A stretch of 64,000 nt of DNA from Parascedosporium putredinis (lineage: Eukaryota; Ascomycota; Sordariomycetes; Microascales; Microascaceae): the NCBI GenBank assembly GCA_949357655.1, contig CASHTG010000016.1, positions 1,302,001 to 1,366,000 on the forward strand. Direction: 5' to 3'. Both the position numbers and the translations under genes were made by a program. The notes under the pieces were generated by a model. That model did no database searches. It was not told the DNA's origin and was given only the letters and a program-made list of their open reading frames with translations. Positions 24,740-36,522 of the stretch are shown here, in pieces; the stretch's first letter is position 1; each line of letters opens with the position of its first letter.

Positions 24740-26074
24740 AGCGGAGCCCGGCACTCCACTCAGGGGGCCCTGGATTCATGCGAGGGCGAAACAAACAGCA
24801 CGTGGAATAGAGAAAGTGGGTTGGTTCCCTTGGCAGTAAGGGTTTCTTTGCAACTTGTTTCTGGGCGTGTGCGTGTGGGTGAATTACCATGATGATGAGG
24901 GGCTGAGAGTGAGTTTCCTCGGCCTCTTTACACGTTCTTTTCTTCTATTTTTATTTCTTTCATGACAAGTCATATAGCGGGATCGCAAGGCGTTGGGCGC
25001 TGTCCCCACTCTTTTTTATTTTTTATTCTTTTATTGCGGTCCATCCCCAAGGAAAGAAGGGAAGGACCCTATGTTCAAACGGGTGAATATTTTGGGTTTT
25101 GAGCACAGGCTGGCTTACGTTATGAGGCGCATGGCTTTCTCTTTTCCCATGCGGTCATGATGTGACTAGCACGCGCGGCGCCAGGTACAAGGGGCGGATG
25201 TCGCATTCCAGTCATTACAGTTGGTTGGTTTGTTAGCAAATGGGTTATAGGGTATAGACATCAGATCTAGGACACTTCTACAGGGACGGACAAGAATCAA
25301 GGAGGAAACCGACAACCAGGTTGCGCGAACCATCGGGAACATTCGACGAGATACAAGAATGGAGCCGACGCCATATCATGAGATTATCGCCTCGATCGTT
25401 ATCTTTCCATTTCTTTCAAGAATGTTTTCCTCTGGTACAGAATTTCTGTGGATACCTATGGTCACGGCTTGTGTGTTATACTTGTGAGGTCAGGCCACGA
25501 AGTGATAACGTGTCCAGGACAAGGGGTTCACTTAGGTGCTCAGTTAGGTCACGCACATGGAAAATAGATGGTTATGAGTTATGTGAAGATATTAACTAAG
25601 TTTATGATGCTGTGGATCTCATATACAAGTAGTCTTTGTGATTTTCTTTTCGCCGCCAAGCAATGCCGCTGTTCTTGTTTCCTAGCAAAAACAAAAATGC
25701 GCTGCTTCGCTGATGTAGCAGCTGTAAATGTGATGTGCCAAGACCCAAGACGCCCAAAATATGATGCTGTATGTACGAGGGGTATCTTCTTTTCTCTCGA
25801 AACAAATGGAAAAAGGCAAAACGAAAAAAGGGGCAAAGGGGAGTAGTGGTGGATATTAAGAAGTGGGCGGGAAGGCAACAGTGAATGTAAAGTTGCAAGT
25901 TAACGTTGTAAGAGTGGAAAGTTTTCAAGCAGAAAAAGTGGTGTGAAGTGGAGATGATGATGTGTAAATATGCCCTCGTTTCAAGTTTTGTTTTTGGGGC
26001 TGAAGAGGTTCTCTCTCTCATCATAGAATTAGAGATCTCCTCTTGCTTCGTTTCCCGTGCTCGTCATCGGTTGT
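24740..26074. other. Intergenic region, no gene seen
   Basis: This is the 3' flank shared by the convergent membrane-protein and NNF-repeat genes. It is AT-rich with T-rich stretches, and I see no coding signal on either strand. Confidence 0.45.
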
Positions 26075-26465
26075 TTAGTTGTCGCCGGGGAAGTTATTCC
26101 TCCACTTCTTGGGGTTCATGCCGCTGAAGTTGTTGACGTCGACCTTGCCAGCAGGGGTCGCGCCGGTAAAGTTGTTCTTGACGCCGCTCTTGGGGTTCAT
26201 GCCGGCAAAGTTGTTGACGTCGACTTTTCCCGCGGGGTCGCGCCGGTGAAGTTGTTGGTCGAAGCCACGGCGGGGTTCATGCCGGGGAAGTTGTTGTGGG
26301 ATTCGAACATGGGCGAGCCTTCTTCCGACGAGGGGAGAGGAGGGGAGCAGACGGAAGAGCGGCGGGAGGCGGGGCGAGAGCAGGCAGGGGTGCCGGCGCG
26401 AGAGGGTGAGGAGTCTGGGCAGGAGACCCGTGCCTGGAGATGCTGTCGAAGAACTTGGAGAACAT
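26075..26465 (-). CDS. Small NNF-repeat protein of unknown function
   Basis: This small protein of about 130 residues starts MFSKFFDSISRHGSPAQTPH. A Ser/Pro-rich middle (SSVCSPPLPSSEEGS) is followed by a repetitive C-terminal half. The repeats alternate two units: NNF-[PAS]-GMNP and NNFTGATPAGKVDV. They occur in the order NNFPGMNP, NNFTGATP, NNFAGMNP, NNFTGATP, NNFSGMNP, and the protein ends NNFPGDN. Two missing C bases, near 26405 and 26238, break the frame; restoring both gives exactly 393 nt. There is no signal peptide and no membrane segment. I do not recognise a domain. The regular spacing suggests a disordered or fibrous protein, but that is inference. No intron is needed. Confidence 0.7.
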
Positions 26466-29400
26466 GTTGGCTGATGTGGTTTTTGTTTTGGTAGTTTGGT
26501 TGGTAAAAGAGATAATAGTTGATTCCGGCAGAGGGCGTTGGCTTTATATATGTCAAGTATCCCAAGGTTGGCGCAGATGCGTAGGTTGGGTGTATATAAG
26601 TGTGTAGAATGTATTAAAGTAGTTGTGGTGTAAGCCTTGGAAAGGAAGGCAGGGAGAAAGAGAAAGAGGCTTTTGTTTGACTTCGGGAAGGGAGCCAGGA
26701 GATGGTTGGAGAGGTTGTAATGTGATGTGATGATATCGTACAATCAAGAAAATGGGTCATGGAGTGGGCCAGGGAGGGCACTTATATATTGATCAAGATT
26801 TATGATTCCATTTGATCAGAGCGTTGATTTGTATAGAGTGCCTTTTTCGATGAAATCCTTCTTTCCACCCATCCGAGACGCACTTGTATCTCGTTCCGCG
26901 GCAAACAACACACCAGAAGCGAAAAAGAGGGTCCCAACAGGCCCTGCGGAGACCGAGAACCAGAAAGAAAAAAAAAAAAAAACTGTATTCCTAAAAAAGA
27001 CGTTGCCTAGCTCGGGCATCGCGTAGCTGGGGTGGATGGCGAATTCCCTAGGATCCACCGAGCTTGTCCCGAATAGAGCAGCTGTGGAGCTTTTCAGGTG
27101 CTTTTCGATGCAAGCTCTTTTGCCCTTCTATGGCGACTTCTCAGGCCGACTTTGGCACTGTCAAGGTCCAATCGCCTAGCGCCCGACATTCGACGAATTG
27201 CTGGGAGGTGCGTATCTGCGAAATCGAACCGGCCAAGCAAAAAGACAAGGCAGGAGAAGATAGGAAGCAGAGACAGATAAGCAACAGAGCGCAAAGATCC
27301 GCATTCTTCCGATATCGACATCGATGTCGACGAAGAAAGATATGGGCAAGACTGACAGAAGCCTTACAGGGAGTAAATCTGCGTTACCTGGTATACCTTT
27401 TAGGGAGCTATTCTTACTCTTGGGGCAGGGGAATTGCCTCCCCTTTCAAGACGGGGAGCTCTAAGCTAACCTGGCCACTGAAGCACCCCTGAGTTTTAGA
27501 GGGGCCTATCCCATTGCAAGTCTTTTTTTCTCTGCTTCTATTCCTGTTCCACCAGTGGCGGATGTCTCACGTCGGCTCCGAGAGGAGGAAGAGAGCTCCC
27601 CAGCTGTCAAAAGCGCGTGCGCGTAGTAGAAGTTGGGAAGGAAATGGTGTGAGTCAAGATTTCTTTGTTTGCGAGCAAAGCCGAATCGGAGACTTGGCGA
27701 AAATTCGGCGTTCGGAAGTGGAGCCGGCCAATGGCGAACCAACACCAAACGAGTGCTCGAGTCTGTGGGTGGGGCGGGAACGAACCTTGCACCAAGCACC
27801 GAAATGTGGGGCCGGACGGGAGCGGTCTGCCCAGAACAGGGAATCGCGGCCGTGGACGGAACCCAGGCAGCCAGGCTACGAAGAGAAGTCGGAAGCCAAA
27901 CCGAAGGAAAAAAATTTATTGTCAAAATCAAATGTTTCTTGATTACTTGCGTGCGTGCGTGCGTGCGTAAAGACAAGAAGAGAAGAAGCAATTCTTGTTC
28001 TCGAGTTGGACTGGTTTCTTGCCTAATTTCACAGATTAATTGAAGTCACTTGATGGATCGATGGGCAAAGTGAAACGAGATGCTAAATCGAGAGCTTGAT
28101 GGAGACCAGAGGGGGTGTGGGAGCATGATGTGGCTTCCGACTCTCGCAGACGAGAAAAATGGTGGAGCCCCTGTGTATCAAGACCGACAAGTTGATGTCT
28201 ATGGATGTCTATGGAACCACCACACCCTTGGGCGTAAGCTTGAGATTGCGCAATGGATGATGCAAGTTATCACTATGAGCGGCGCAGCGCATGATACGAC
28301 TCGATAGATATGGAGCAGCTCACCGTCTCAGGATCTTGCCCAAGGCTTTTGGGTTTCTGTTTCGTTGTATGAAAGAAGGAACAAAAAGTATGGGCTCACA
28401 TGGAGCCACCAAGATCCATCCATGGATGATTTGTTGATTTGGCACGAACACCCCATTTTCAGGAGAAGATATCCAGTCCCCACTTCAGGCTTCAACGGGG
28501 CCCACTCTGCCTGCTCTTCTGTGTCTTCAGCTCGCCTGAACTTGTTCATGGAATGCTTGCTTCTCTGCAACAATTCCCGTGGCTTTTACGTTTGCATCGC
28601 AATCTGTCGTACGTGTTGAGGCCGCAAAGCGGTGCATGGCATGTGAAAGAGACTAGGAGTTGGATCCTGTTTCTTTTGCTTGAAGGGCGCTTTCTACACC
28701 AGGAAAAATACATCATCGCTATTCACGATATTCCCAAACAAGAAAATTGGGCCATTGGGCCATTGTGTCATCATCACTAACCTTGAGGGTCTCCCCTACC
28801 TCGCCTTGAGCTGGGACCAACATTATGAATCTTGACTCCGTGACCGGCTTTTGACGTGACTGTTCTGATATTATGGGGCTTCCATCTCAAACACCCATTC
28901 ATGGGCTTTATCATCACTCGCGAGGGGATCCATAGATCCTGGATGGATGCAATGGATGTGGCTTGACCTCCCTCCGACAGAGAAGTCAAGTCAGCAAAAG
29001 TTTTCTTTCGTGTGGCGCCACCAGCTCTGTTCTCGCTTACGAAACCAAGCCTTCGTCCAGGGAAGAATAAAATCCACCTGCAGAACGAAGCGGAAAGCTG
29101 CGTGGCCTAGACCTCTTTGGTGATAGGCTTGTGCTTCTTTTTCCATCTTGCCAAGGGCAAAGGCTCGGGAAGCTGGGATCGCCTGCCTTGAACGGCCTTA
29201 TCGGCGTTCGGGGAGTCAGTCCCGGGCGGGTGGGGTCCAAAAAAAAAAGGGTCAGTCAAGGTGTGTGGAATCTCTCCCCTTTTGCCTTCGGCTTGCAAAG
29301 TCATCAAGCCCATTACCCGAGGTTACCGGGCAAGGCGAGAGTAATAAAATCTGGGGCAGCCCTCCGCAGGACCGAGAATTGCGATTTTCCATAATCTCGG

Positions 29401-31380
29401 CTCTGGCGAACTCTACGCCGGCCACGCGCCTGCTTTGACTCACGCCCGTACGGTCTTTTGCCATCATGCTCCCGCGGTAGGGTAGGGGTCTTATTGTCCG
29501 GCTCGAAAAATAGCGTGGCCGTTGGCCCCTCACGAGGAACGAGTATGAGCTTGGGCACGTCTGGCAAGGAACCTTTGCGTCGACACCGAAAACATCTCGC
29601 GAGCTTTCGTCAGCCACGCGATGCGGATAGCCGGCATCATGCGCCTACTTCGATCGAGAGGGTTACTACTCCCCTTCCCTTGCGAATGGCACCGAATGCC
29701 CCCTGCGACCCGAACCCCGGTACGAAGTGAGACAAAAGAACGACGACGAGAGCCTTGAGAAATTACACCATCTTGCCACTGTCCAATATCAATCGCTATC
29801 AGGGCCCTGGATACTCAAAGTGGGCTAACCGGTGGTCTGACGTGTGTTTTCTTTTTTTGGCCAACGGGGCCGTCATCGGACCTGACCTCCCCAAACGATC
29901 AGGGCACTTCCCAACGACCCTTATCCCGGACACGGCCCGCTTAGATTCCTTGGCACGGCACCCTTTCCCCTACCTTGGTGAGCGGCCCTTCTCACGGTCG
30001 TGACTCTTGCTTTCGTATTTGTGATGATTTTCTCGGTGAAATCTGGGATCTGCTTCCTGGAAGCAAAACAAGTATTAAATTGTATTGTATGCCCTTACAT
30101 GTATGTTGTGAGGCCACTTGGAGCCAATCCCGCCAGCATAGTTCTCTGGCTATCTGGAACTGAAGGGGGACAGTATTCAAGATTTGGACCTACGATTCAT
30201 ACTCGAGAGCCCCGATATCGCAGTGCTATGGCCCTCATGTCTGCGATGCCATCGTGAAGTATACATCCGTTGTTAGGTGGTGGCGTCCCTTAGGTTCGTT
30301 TCTTGTTCGCCAACACAGAGTACTTCGCTAGATACAATGCCATTGCTTGTCGCCGAACATGTCCGACACGCCTCCCATAAGATCACATCCGATATACTGG
30401 CTTCGCATAGCTATGAACCCTCAACACTTTACCTTCTATCCGCACCACCCGATTAGTTCATAGATTCCTTCACCTTCCTTGCCTTCCCCTCACAGTTCTT
30501 TTTCTGCGAGACATGTCAGCTAAGAACACAGATGATCATGCTGATATTTACGTCCAAGTATGGCTGAGCAACATGGAAAACGCTCAAGGCTCGTCGATTG
30601 CTGCGGCCAGTCGTAAGGGACGGACCCATCAGGCCTAGTTTACAGCCAGTCAGCCAGAAATTGAGGCCGGTGAACGTCTTGGTTTAGGCGGAGCCGGAAC
30701 GCATTGCAACTGCCAACCTTCCTCATCTGCTGTGGGGGCTCTTGTTGTTCTCCTGGGCCACCCGGTTAGGCCACCCAGTCCACGGCCGTTAGGTGGTTTG
30801 CTTGGACCTTTGAAACCTTGAACATGTTGATGTAAAGTAATGCGACATAGTAGTATCTCTATCAATTCAAAGCCCTAGGATATACTTCACCTTTAGAGTC
30901 ATTCAGGATGGCTAGAAGGAGGACCAACATGCAGTTCTAGGATTAGCATAACTGTTCATCTGGTGACTTTTCACCAAACTTGACTACTTCGGACAATATA
31001 ACCTAGCTCATCCCTTTGACCGCCACTTCAAAAAGCCTCCTGACAAAGGATTTTCAACTTCTAACAAAACCCATTCCCTGCTCTCTAAATAGTCAATAAT
31101 ATCTACACACTGAAAGCACTCTTCACTCACATGCTCATTCTCATGGCGTGACTAAGAACAACAGCTGATGGCAGCTGCAAAGGGAACGAGGGAAGTGGGG
31201 GCGGGGCGTCAATCAAGATTGTGGGGCTAGGGTCCGATAAGATAAGCGATAAGATAAGACACCGCCCAAAATTTTCCCCAAAGCAGAAAAAAAAGTCCCC
31301 TCAGACGCCGGGTTTAGCGAGAAGATATACGCCTTCACCACACCGAGAACTTCCGCAAACAGGAAGAATATCCACACAAG
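26466..31380. other. 4.9-kb region without recognisable genes
   Basis: Only short frames without motifs are present. The region contains an A run at about 26968-26981, a TGCG microsatellite at 27948-27968, and three clusters of the ATGGATCCATCCAT-like motif near 28191-28215, 28413-28430 and 28927-28958. The right end is the SDA1 promoter. Nothing else can be supported. Confidence 0.45.
27948..27968. repeat. TGCG tetranucleotide microsatellite
   Basis: Five perfect tandem copies of a GTGC/TGCG unit lie in otherwise unique intergenic sequence. Confidence 0.9.
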
Positions 31381-33752
31381 ATGGTGAAACGAAAGGTCGC
31401 CGCGCTCGAGAAAATCGACGCTGATTTGTGAGGACTCATTCTAGAAAGAAAAATCTTTTGCGCCTTCTAGTACTGACCATTGCCCCCGCTTCAATAGTGC
31501 GAGCTTGCAAAATAAGATCCGTCGCGATCCGAGGTACGATCCCCTCCCACCCGCTACCCTCTTTCTGTCCTCTGAAAGGAGCCTCTCTCTAACTCTTCCT
31601 TTTCCTTGCTCTCTCCCACTAGATCATACAAGGATGACTTCCAGAAACAATGGCAGCAGTACGAATCGCAAAAGGAGATTTTCCTCGTCTCCCCTCCACC
31701 GCCACCTCGGAATCGGTCGAATCCTTCCACAACATCATTGACCTGATTGCCCACGTCGCCGACTGCTACATCGAAGAGACCAAGACGTTTCCCGAAGACC
31801 TCAAGACCATCTTAGCCCAGCACCACGCGATACTGCACCCGGACCTGCGCGAGAAGATTGTGGGCAGCCTCGTCCTCCTGCGGCGCAAGGACGTCATTGA
31901 CTCCGCGAGCCTGCTGACCAACCTGTTCCCCATCCTCGTCTCCTCCAACAGCAAGTCCCTGCGCGCCCTGCTGTTCCAAAAGATCACCATGGACCTCCGC
32001 AACTCCAACAGCAAAACCATCAACCACCCCCTCAACCGCACCGTCCAGACCGTCCTCTACAACCTCGTCAGCGGCGACCGGCAATCGTCCCAGGCCCTCT
32101 GGGCCGTCAAGCTCACCCGCGAGCTCTGGAAGCGCCAGCTATGGACCGATGCCAAGCCCGTCGACGTGATGAAGGAGGCGTGCCTGTCCGACAACGAAAA
32201 GGTGGTCACGGGCGCGGTTCGCTTCTTCCTCGGTGGCGACAAGGAGCGCGAGGATCTCGAGGACGACAGCTCCGACGAGGAGACGATTGATCTGAAAAGG
32301 GTCCAGCATCAGCTCGGCATTAACAAGAAGACGAGGAAGAAGGCCAAGGCCCTGGACCGCGCCAAGGACAAGATCCACCGCCAGGAGAAGAAGAAGCACG
32401 CCGCCCACCCCTCAACTTTTCCGCCCTTCACCTCCTCCACGACCCCCAGGCGTTTAGCGAGGCTCTCTTTCCAAGCACCTACAAAATACCAAGGCCAAGC
32501 TCAGCCTCGACACGAGGCTGCTCGTCCTGCAGCTCGTCACCCGCCTCGTCGGTCTGCACAAGCTCACCCTCATCTCCCTCTACTCCTGGTTCCACAAGTA
32601 CCTCACCCCCAAGCAGCAGTCCGTTACCTCTATCCTTGCCTCCCTCGCCCAGGGAACCCACAACCTCGTGCCCCCGAGTCCGTTGAACCCCTCCTCCAAA
32701 AGATTGCCAACGAGTTCGTCTCCGAAGGTTCCGCCGGCGAGGTCGCCGCTGCTGGCCTCAACGCCATCCGAGAAGTGTGCGTCCGCCAGCCGCTCGCCAT
32801 GAGCGAAACCCTCCTTCAGGATCTCGTGCAGTACCGCAAGAGCAAGGACAAGGGCGTCATGATGGCCGCCAAGGGTCTGCTCTCGCTGTACCGCGAGGTA
32901 GGCGCTGAGCTTCTCCGGAAGAAGGACCGCGGCAAGGATGCCACAATCGGCCTCAAGACGGGCGATCTCAGGCACAGGAAATTCGGAGAGGAGGAGGCCA
33001 GCGGCATCGAGGGCCTCGAGCTGCTCGTGAAGTGGAAGGAGGAGCAGAAGAAGAAGAAGGAGGAGGAACGGGCTCTCAAGGGAGAAGGAGCCAAGAAGGA
33101 GGGCGAGGACGAGGATGGATACAACTCGAGCGATTGGGAGGTGGAGTCTGTCGACAGCGATGACTCGGGCGGCTGGATCGACGTGGAGCACTCGGACGAC
33201 GAGCAAGCCCCGGCGCCGAAGAAGCGCAAGACGGGCGACGACGCCGACGCGGAGGAGGACAAGGAGAACGACGAGGCCTTGGACCTGGCCGCCATTTCCA
33301 AGCTGGCCACCACGACCATCCTGACGCCCGCCGACCTGGCCAAGCTGCAGGAGCTGCGGATAGAAGCCAGCCTGAAGAAGGAGGTGCAGGGTGTGCGGAC
33401 GCAGCGGCAGAGGGAGCGGGAGGCGCGGCACATTGACGAGGGCTTGACGGCCGAGCAAATCGAGCTGCCGGCGAAGCTGCGCAAGACGACCAAGGAGGAG
33501 AGGATAGCGATGGCCAAGGAGGGCAAGCCCGGGCGCGAGGAGCACAAGTCGACGCAGGCGATCCGCCGAGAGAAGAAGAATAGCGAGGGCAAGTCGACGA
33601 CCAACAAGGAAAAGTCCAAGAAGAAGAACTTTATGATGACGTTGGGCAAGGCCAAGTTTAAGCAAAAGAGGAGCTTGGTGGATACGCAGAGGGTGTTGCG
33701 GAAACATATCGACAGGAGCAAGAGGGGAGGAAGAGGAAGCAACCAAAACTAA
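31381..33752 (+). CDS. SDA1: SDA1, nucleolar 60S ribosome biogenesis and export factor
   Basis: Sda1 is an essential nuclear protein needed for 60S pre-ribosome maturation and export. The predicted product is about 738 residues. It begins MVKRKVAALEKIDAD and carries conserved segments such as FHNIIDLIAHVADCY, PDLREKIVGSLVLLRRKD and LPLNFSALHLLHDPQ. An acidic region (DDSSDEE, later EDEDGYNSSDWEVESVDSDD) precedes the Lys/Arg-rich C-terminus. Exons are 31381-31427, 31498-31533 and 31623-33752, with standard GT/AG ends. Four single missing bases break exon 3: near 31708, 32408 and 32668 in C runs and near 32470 in a T run. Restoring four bases gives 2217 nt, divisible by three. The gene converges with the tetraspanin gene, with about 170 bp between stops. 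Confidence 0.93.
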
Positions 33753-33922
33753 GCGGGGAGCAGAAGAAGTTTTTATTATTATTTTATCACGTTTGTTGTG
33801 CTGTCTTTTGCATCGGTTGCATCTTGTTGGTATGATTCTAGATACTCTAGCTTCGGGCTTTCGAAAGGACCTTTACCGTTGAAGCTTTGCTCCACTTGAT
33901 TTCTCCGGGATGTGCTATATAA

Positions 33923-35105
33923 TCACGGATCTTGTTTCCCTGCAACCCCCTTGATCACCTGCCTAACGACCTGGATTTTCTCACGAGTCTCTCTGCTGTA
34001 GGCGAGCGCCGGCTTCGCCCAGAGTTCAAAATCAGTTGAACAGTCATGCCCATACCCCCTAAAGTCCTCATTGACGTCGCCCTCGGGAGCATCCTCGGTC
34101 TGATCTTCAGTATCCTGCTCGGCCTCTACGTCGCTAATCGCTCTAACAGCTGGGGTGTCCATGATGGACCGCCTATCGTTCTCGGCCGCGTGCTCTCGGC
34201 CCTGCGTACGGCCACCGACGAAGGGGAGCCAGGCGGCGGGCGAAACTCGACCTGATAGATACATGGCGATGACCTAACGAAGGATACTGGAATTAGTCGC
34301 TCAGGAATCTTCACAAGAAGAGAAGAGTACTTTAGGGGACCAGGACTCATACCTGAAAAACAGCCAAGGTTACCACAATGCCAAGATCGGCCGCGGCGAC
34401 CTCGCAGGGCGTTCTCCCACAGCAATCCGCACGCCGTATCCCGACCGTAGGTGTCGACGCAAGCGCGACCCTTGGGCGAGTTAAAGGGCCAGGCCATGTC
34501 CCGCGGGGTACGGAGACCGCAGCAGGAGAGCTGGTCCTGGATGCGGCGGATGCTCTCGGCATCGTGGGCGGAGTACAGCGACTGCCAGCGCGTGAGGGAA
34601 GGGCAGGATATCGCGCCCGCGGGGCAGCCCCGGGCTGGGAGAGGAGAGTGGCGAGCACGGTGAGGAGGAGGAGGTGGGCGTGGGGGAATAGGCGGAGCAG
34701 GAGTTGAAGGATGTGGGGGTAGCGCGGGCGAAGAAGCGGGTGGAGGATGGGGATTTGAAGGTGCGGTTGGATAATAGGACGAGGGGGAATAGGATGGGGA
34801 GGATGATTGGGAGAAAGGTGGTTAGTGGGGAGAGGGGCAGGGAGAGGTTTTGAGCTTTGATGAAGGTTACTCTGGATTGTTGGAGACGAGAGTTGGGCTT
34901 GAGTTAGCCTTGCTTCTGGGTGTGAAGGGGGAAGGGAAGAAGGAATTGAAGAGGGCCATACATTGCGAGAGCGGCAAGACAAGAGCAGACCAAGACCTAA
35001 AAGAGCCCAGACACCAGAGTGGGCGGTCGGTTAGATGTGTTTCTCTATAATGAGCCTTGAGGCGATCTCTCTTACTAGGCCGCCGAAGATGATGAGGCGC
35101 GACAT
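33923..35105 (-). CDS. Fungal tetraspanin, Tsp3-like
   Basis: This is a predicted four-helix membrane organiser. It begins MSRLIIFGGL, and an intron separates that from the rest of helix 1 (VLVCSCLAALAM). Helix 2 is FLPIILPILFPLVLLS and helix 3 is ILQLLLRLFPHAHLLLLTVL. The large extracellular loop carries the tetraspanin CCG signature in IRRIQDQLSCCGLRTPRDMA, plus further cysteines (RACVDTYGRDTACGLL and a CEV just before helix 4). Helix 4 spans EVAAADLGIVVTLAVFQ and continues VIAMYLSGR. The C-terminal tail is acidic. Approximate exons are 35076-35105, 34353-34996 and 33923-34273, with a possible further intron of about 65 nt in 34890-34960. Several missing bases in the middle exon break the frame. 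The order of helices and the CCG loop make the family clear; the Tsp3 subgroup is a guess. Confidence 0.8.
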
Positions 35106-35160
35106 GGCGAGGAGATGGAGCACAGCAGGACGGATGGCGACGGGCGGCTACGGAGGAACA

Positions 35161-35175
35161 GAGAGAGAGAGAGAG
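35161..35175. repeat. GA dinucleotide tract
   Basis: A short perfect GA repeat lies just upstream of the tetraspanin start, in its likely promoter or 5' leader. Confidence 0.85.
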
Positions 35176-35660
35176 GTTTGAATGGGGATCCCGCTAGAAT
35201 TGAGTTTTGGTTTTATATTCGTCTACTCCAGCGAAAGAGAAGATTCGGGCGGTTGAATCAACTTGGGGGACCCCGTTCTCAGCCTTCTCCCCGTTTGGGC
35301 TTTTATGCTCCTCATGCAGAAGGCCAACGGCGAGGCGGGGAACTGGCGAATGAAGGCTTGTCGGCAAGACTGCGCTGCACCGTGTTTGTGTTTGGTCCAA
35401 TGCAGAGCCGTGAATCTTGGTCGAGGGCAAGTAACAAGACATTGGACGCGTCATGAGTATGAGAACATCATAAATTCAAAAAGAAAAAAAAAAAAAAAGA
35501 AAAAAAAACAAGAAAGTAACAAATGCAATCGGGATATCGAGATAAATACACCACGGGCTCTTTATCCATCCATGTCTATCCGGGACGCCCTCTACCCACC
35601 AAAGCTCCTCTAACGCATCACCCACATTCTTCGTTACACGGGGAAGGGGCAAGAAAATGG

Positions 35661-36522
35661 TCACCTTTTCTCCGCCGCCTCCACCACCTGCTTCAGCCAC
35701 CAAGCGTGAATCCGCTCGTCGGGAGTGAGTTCCGGATGGAAGCTCATGCCGAGGATGTTGCCCTGCCTCACGGCGATGATGTCGCCGGCATGGCCGCCAT
35801 GATCCTCGCCGGGGCCGCCGTCTTACTCGCCCTCCCGGGGAGCACGGCGAGCACCTCGACCGAGGCTGGGGCGGCGTCGCCCTCGACGACGGCCGGTTGC
35901 AGAACCTCCTCCACGATGGGGGCGCGGATGAAGACGCCCGAGTACTTGGCGGGGCCTGGGGCGCGGCGGCAGGGCCGTCCGCGGCGAGGAAGGGCAGGTC
36001 GAGGTCGGAGATGAAGCTCTCGATCTGGCGGCCAAAGTGGTTGCGGCGGACGCGGACGGCGAGGCCGCCGATGAGTTCTTGGCCGCCCTTTTGGTGGCGT
36101 TGGCCTCGTCGGCGAGGAGGATCATGCCGGCGCATGTTCCCCAGACGGGTTTGCGCGCGACTCTGTAGGGGGAGACTTTTGTTTAGCTCACTTGTTTCTT
36201 TTCTTCTTGTTGCGTTTGTGTATTTACAAAGACAAAAAGGGTGAAGAGGTGAAACCTACTTTACAAAGTCCTTGAGAGGCGCCATGAGTCCCGTTTGAGT
36301 GGCGATGAGGGAGATGGTGGTGCTCTCGCCGCCGGGGATGACGAGGGCATCGCACCGGGAAAGCTGGTCGGCAGTGCGGACCTCGATGACTTCAACGGCG
36401 GGGAACGTGCCGGACCCCGCCGTGGACAGCTGGGCGGAGGCCTTCCGGAGGAGGTGGACGTGTTCCTGGAATCCGCCCTGTAGGGCGAGGACGCCGACGA
36501 TAAGAGAAGTGGCGGGCGCCAT
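35661..36522 (-). CDS. PDX2: PDX2/SNO glutaminase subunit of pyridoxal-5'-phosphate synthase
   Basis: This class I glutamine amidotransferase frees ammonia from glutamine and passes it to PDX1 for vitamin B6 synthesis. Exon 1 (36260-36522) encodes MAPATSLIVGVLALQGGFQE and the oxyanion/substrate motif ALVIPGGESTTIS. An intron at 36163-36259 follows. Exon 2 (35661-36162) holds the nucleophile motif VWGTCAGMILL and the catalytic His/Glu pair in GMSFHPELTPDERIHAWW. Three missing bases break exon 2: a G near 36092, a C near 35962 and a G near 35805. With them restored the gene is 768 nt, 255 residues, the usual family size. Its partner PDX1 lies about 2.6 kb away in divergent orientation, which suggests possible co-regulation. 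Confidence 0.93.

Noticed and set aside
32580..33746. 388-codon open frame on the minus strand opposite SDA1
   Set aside because: It is a Leu-rich mirror frame of the Lys/Glu-rich SDA1 coding sequence, with no independent start context or family motif.
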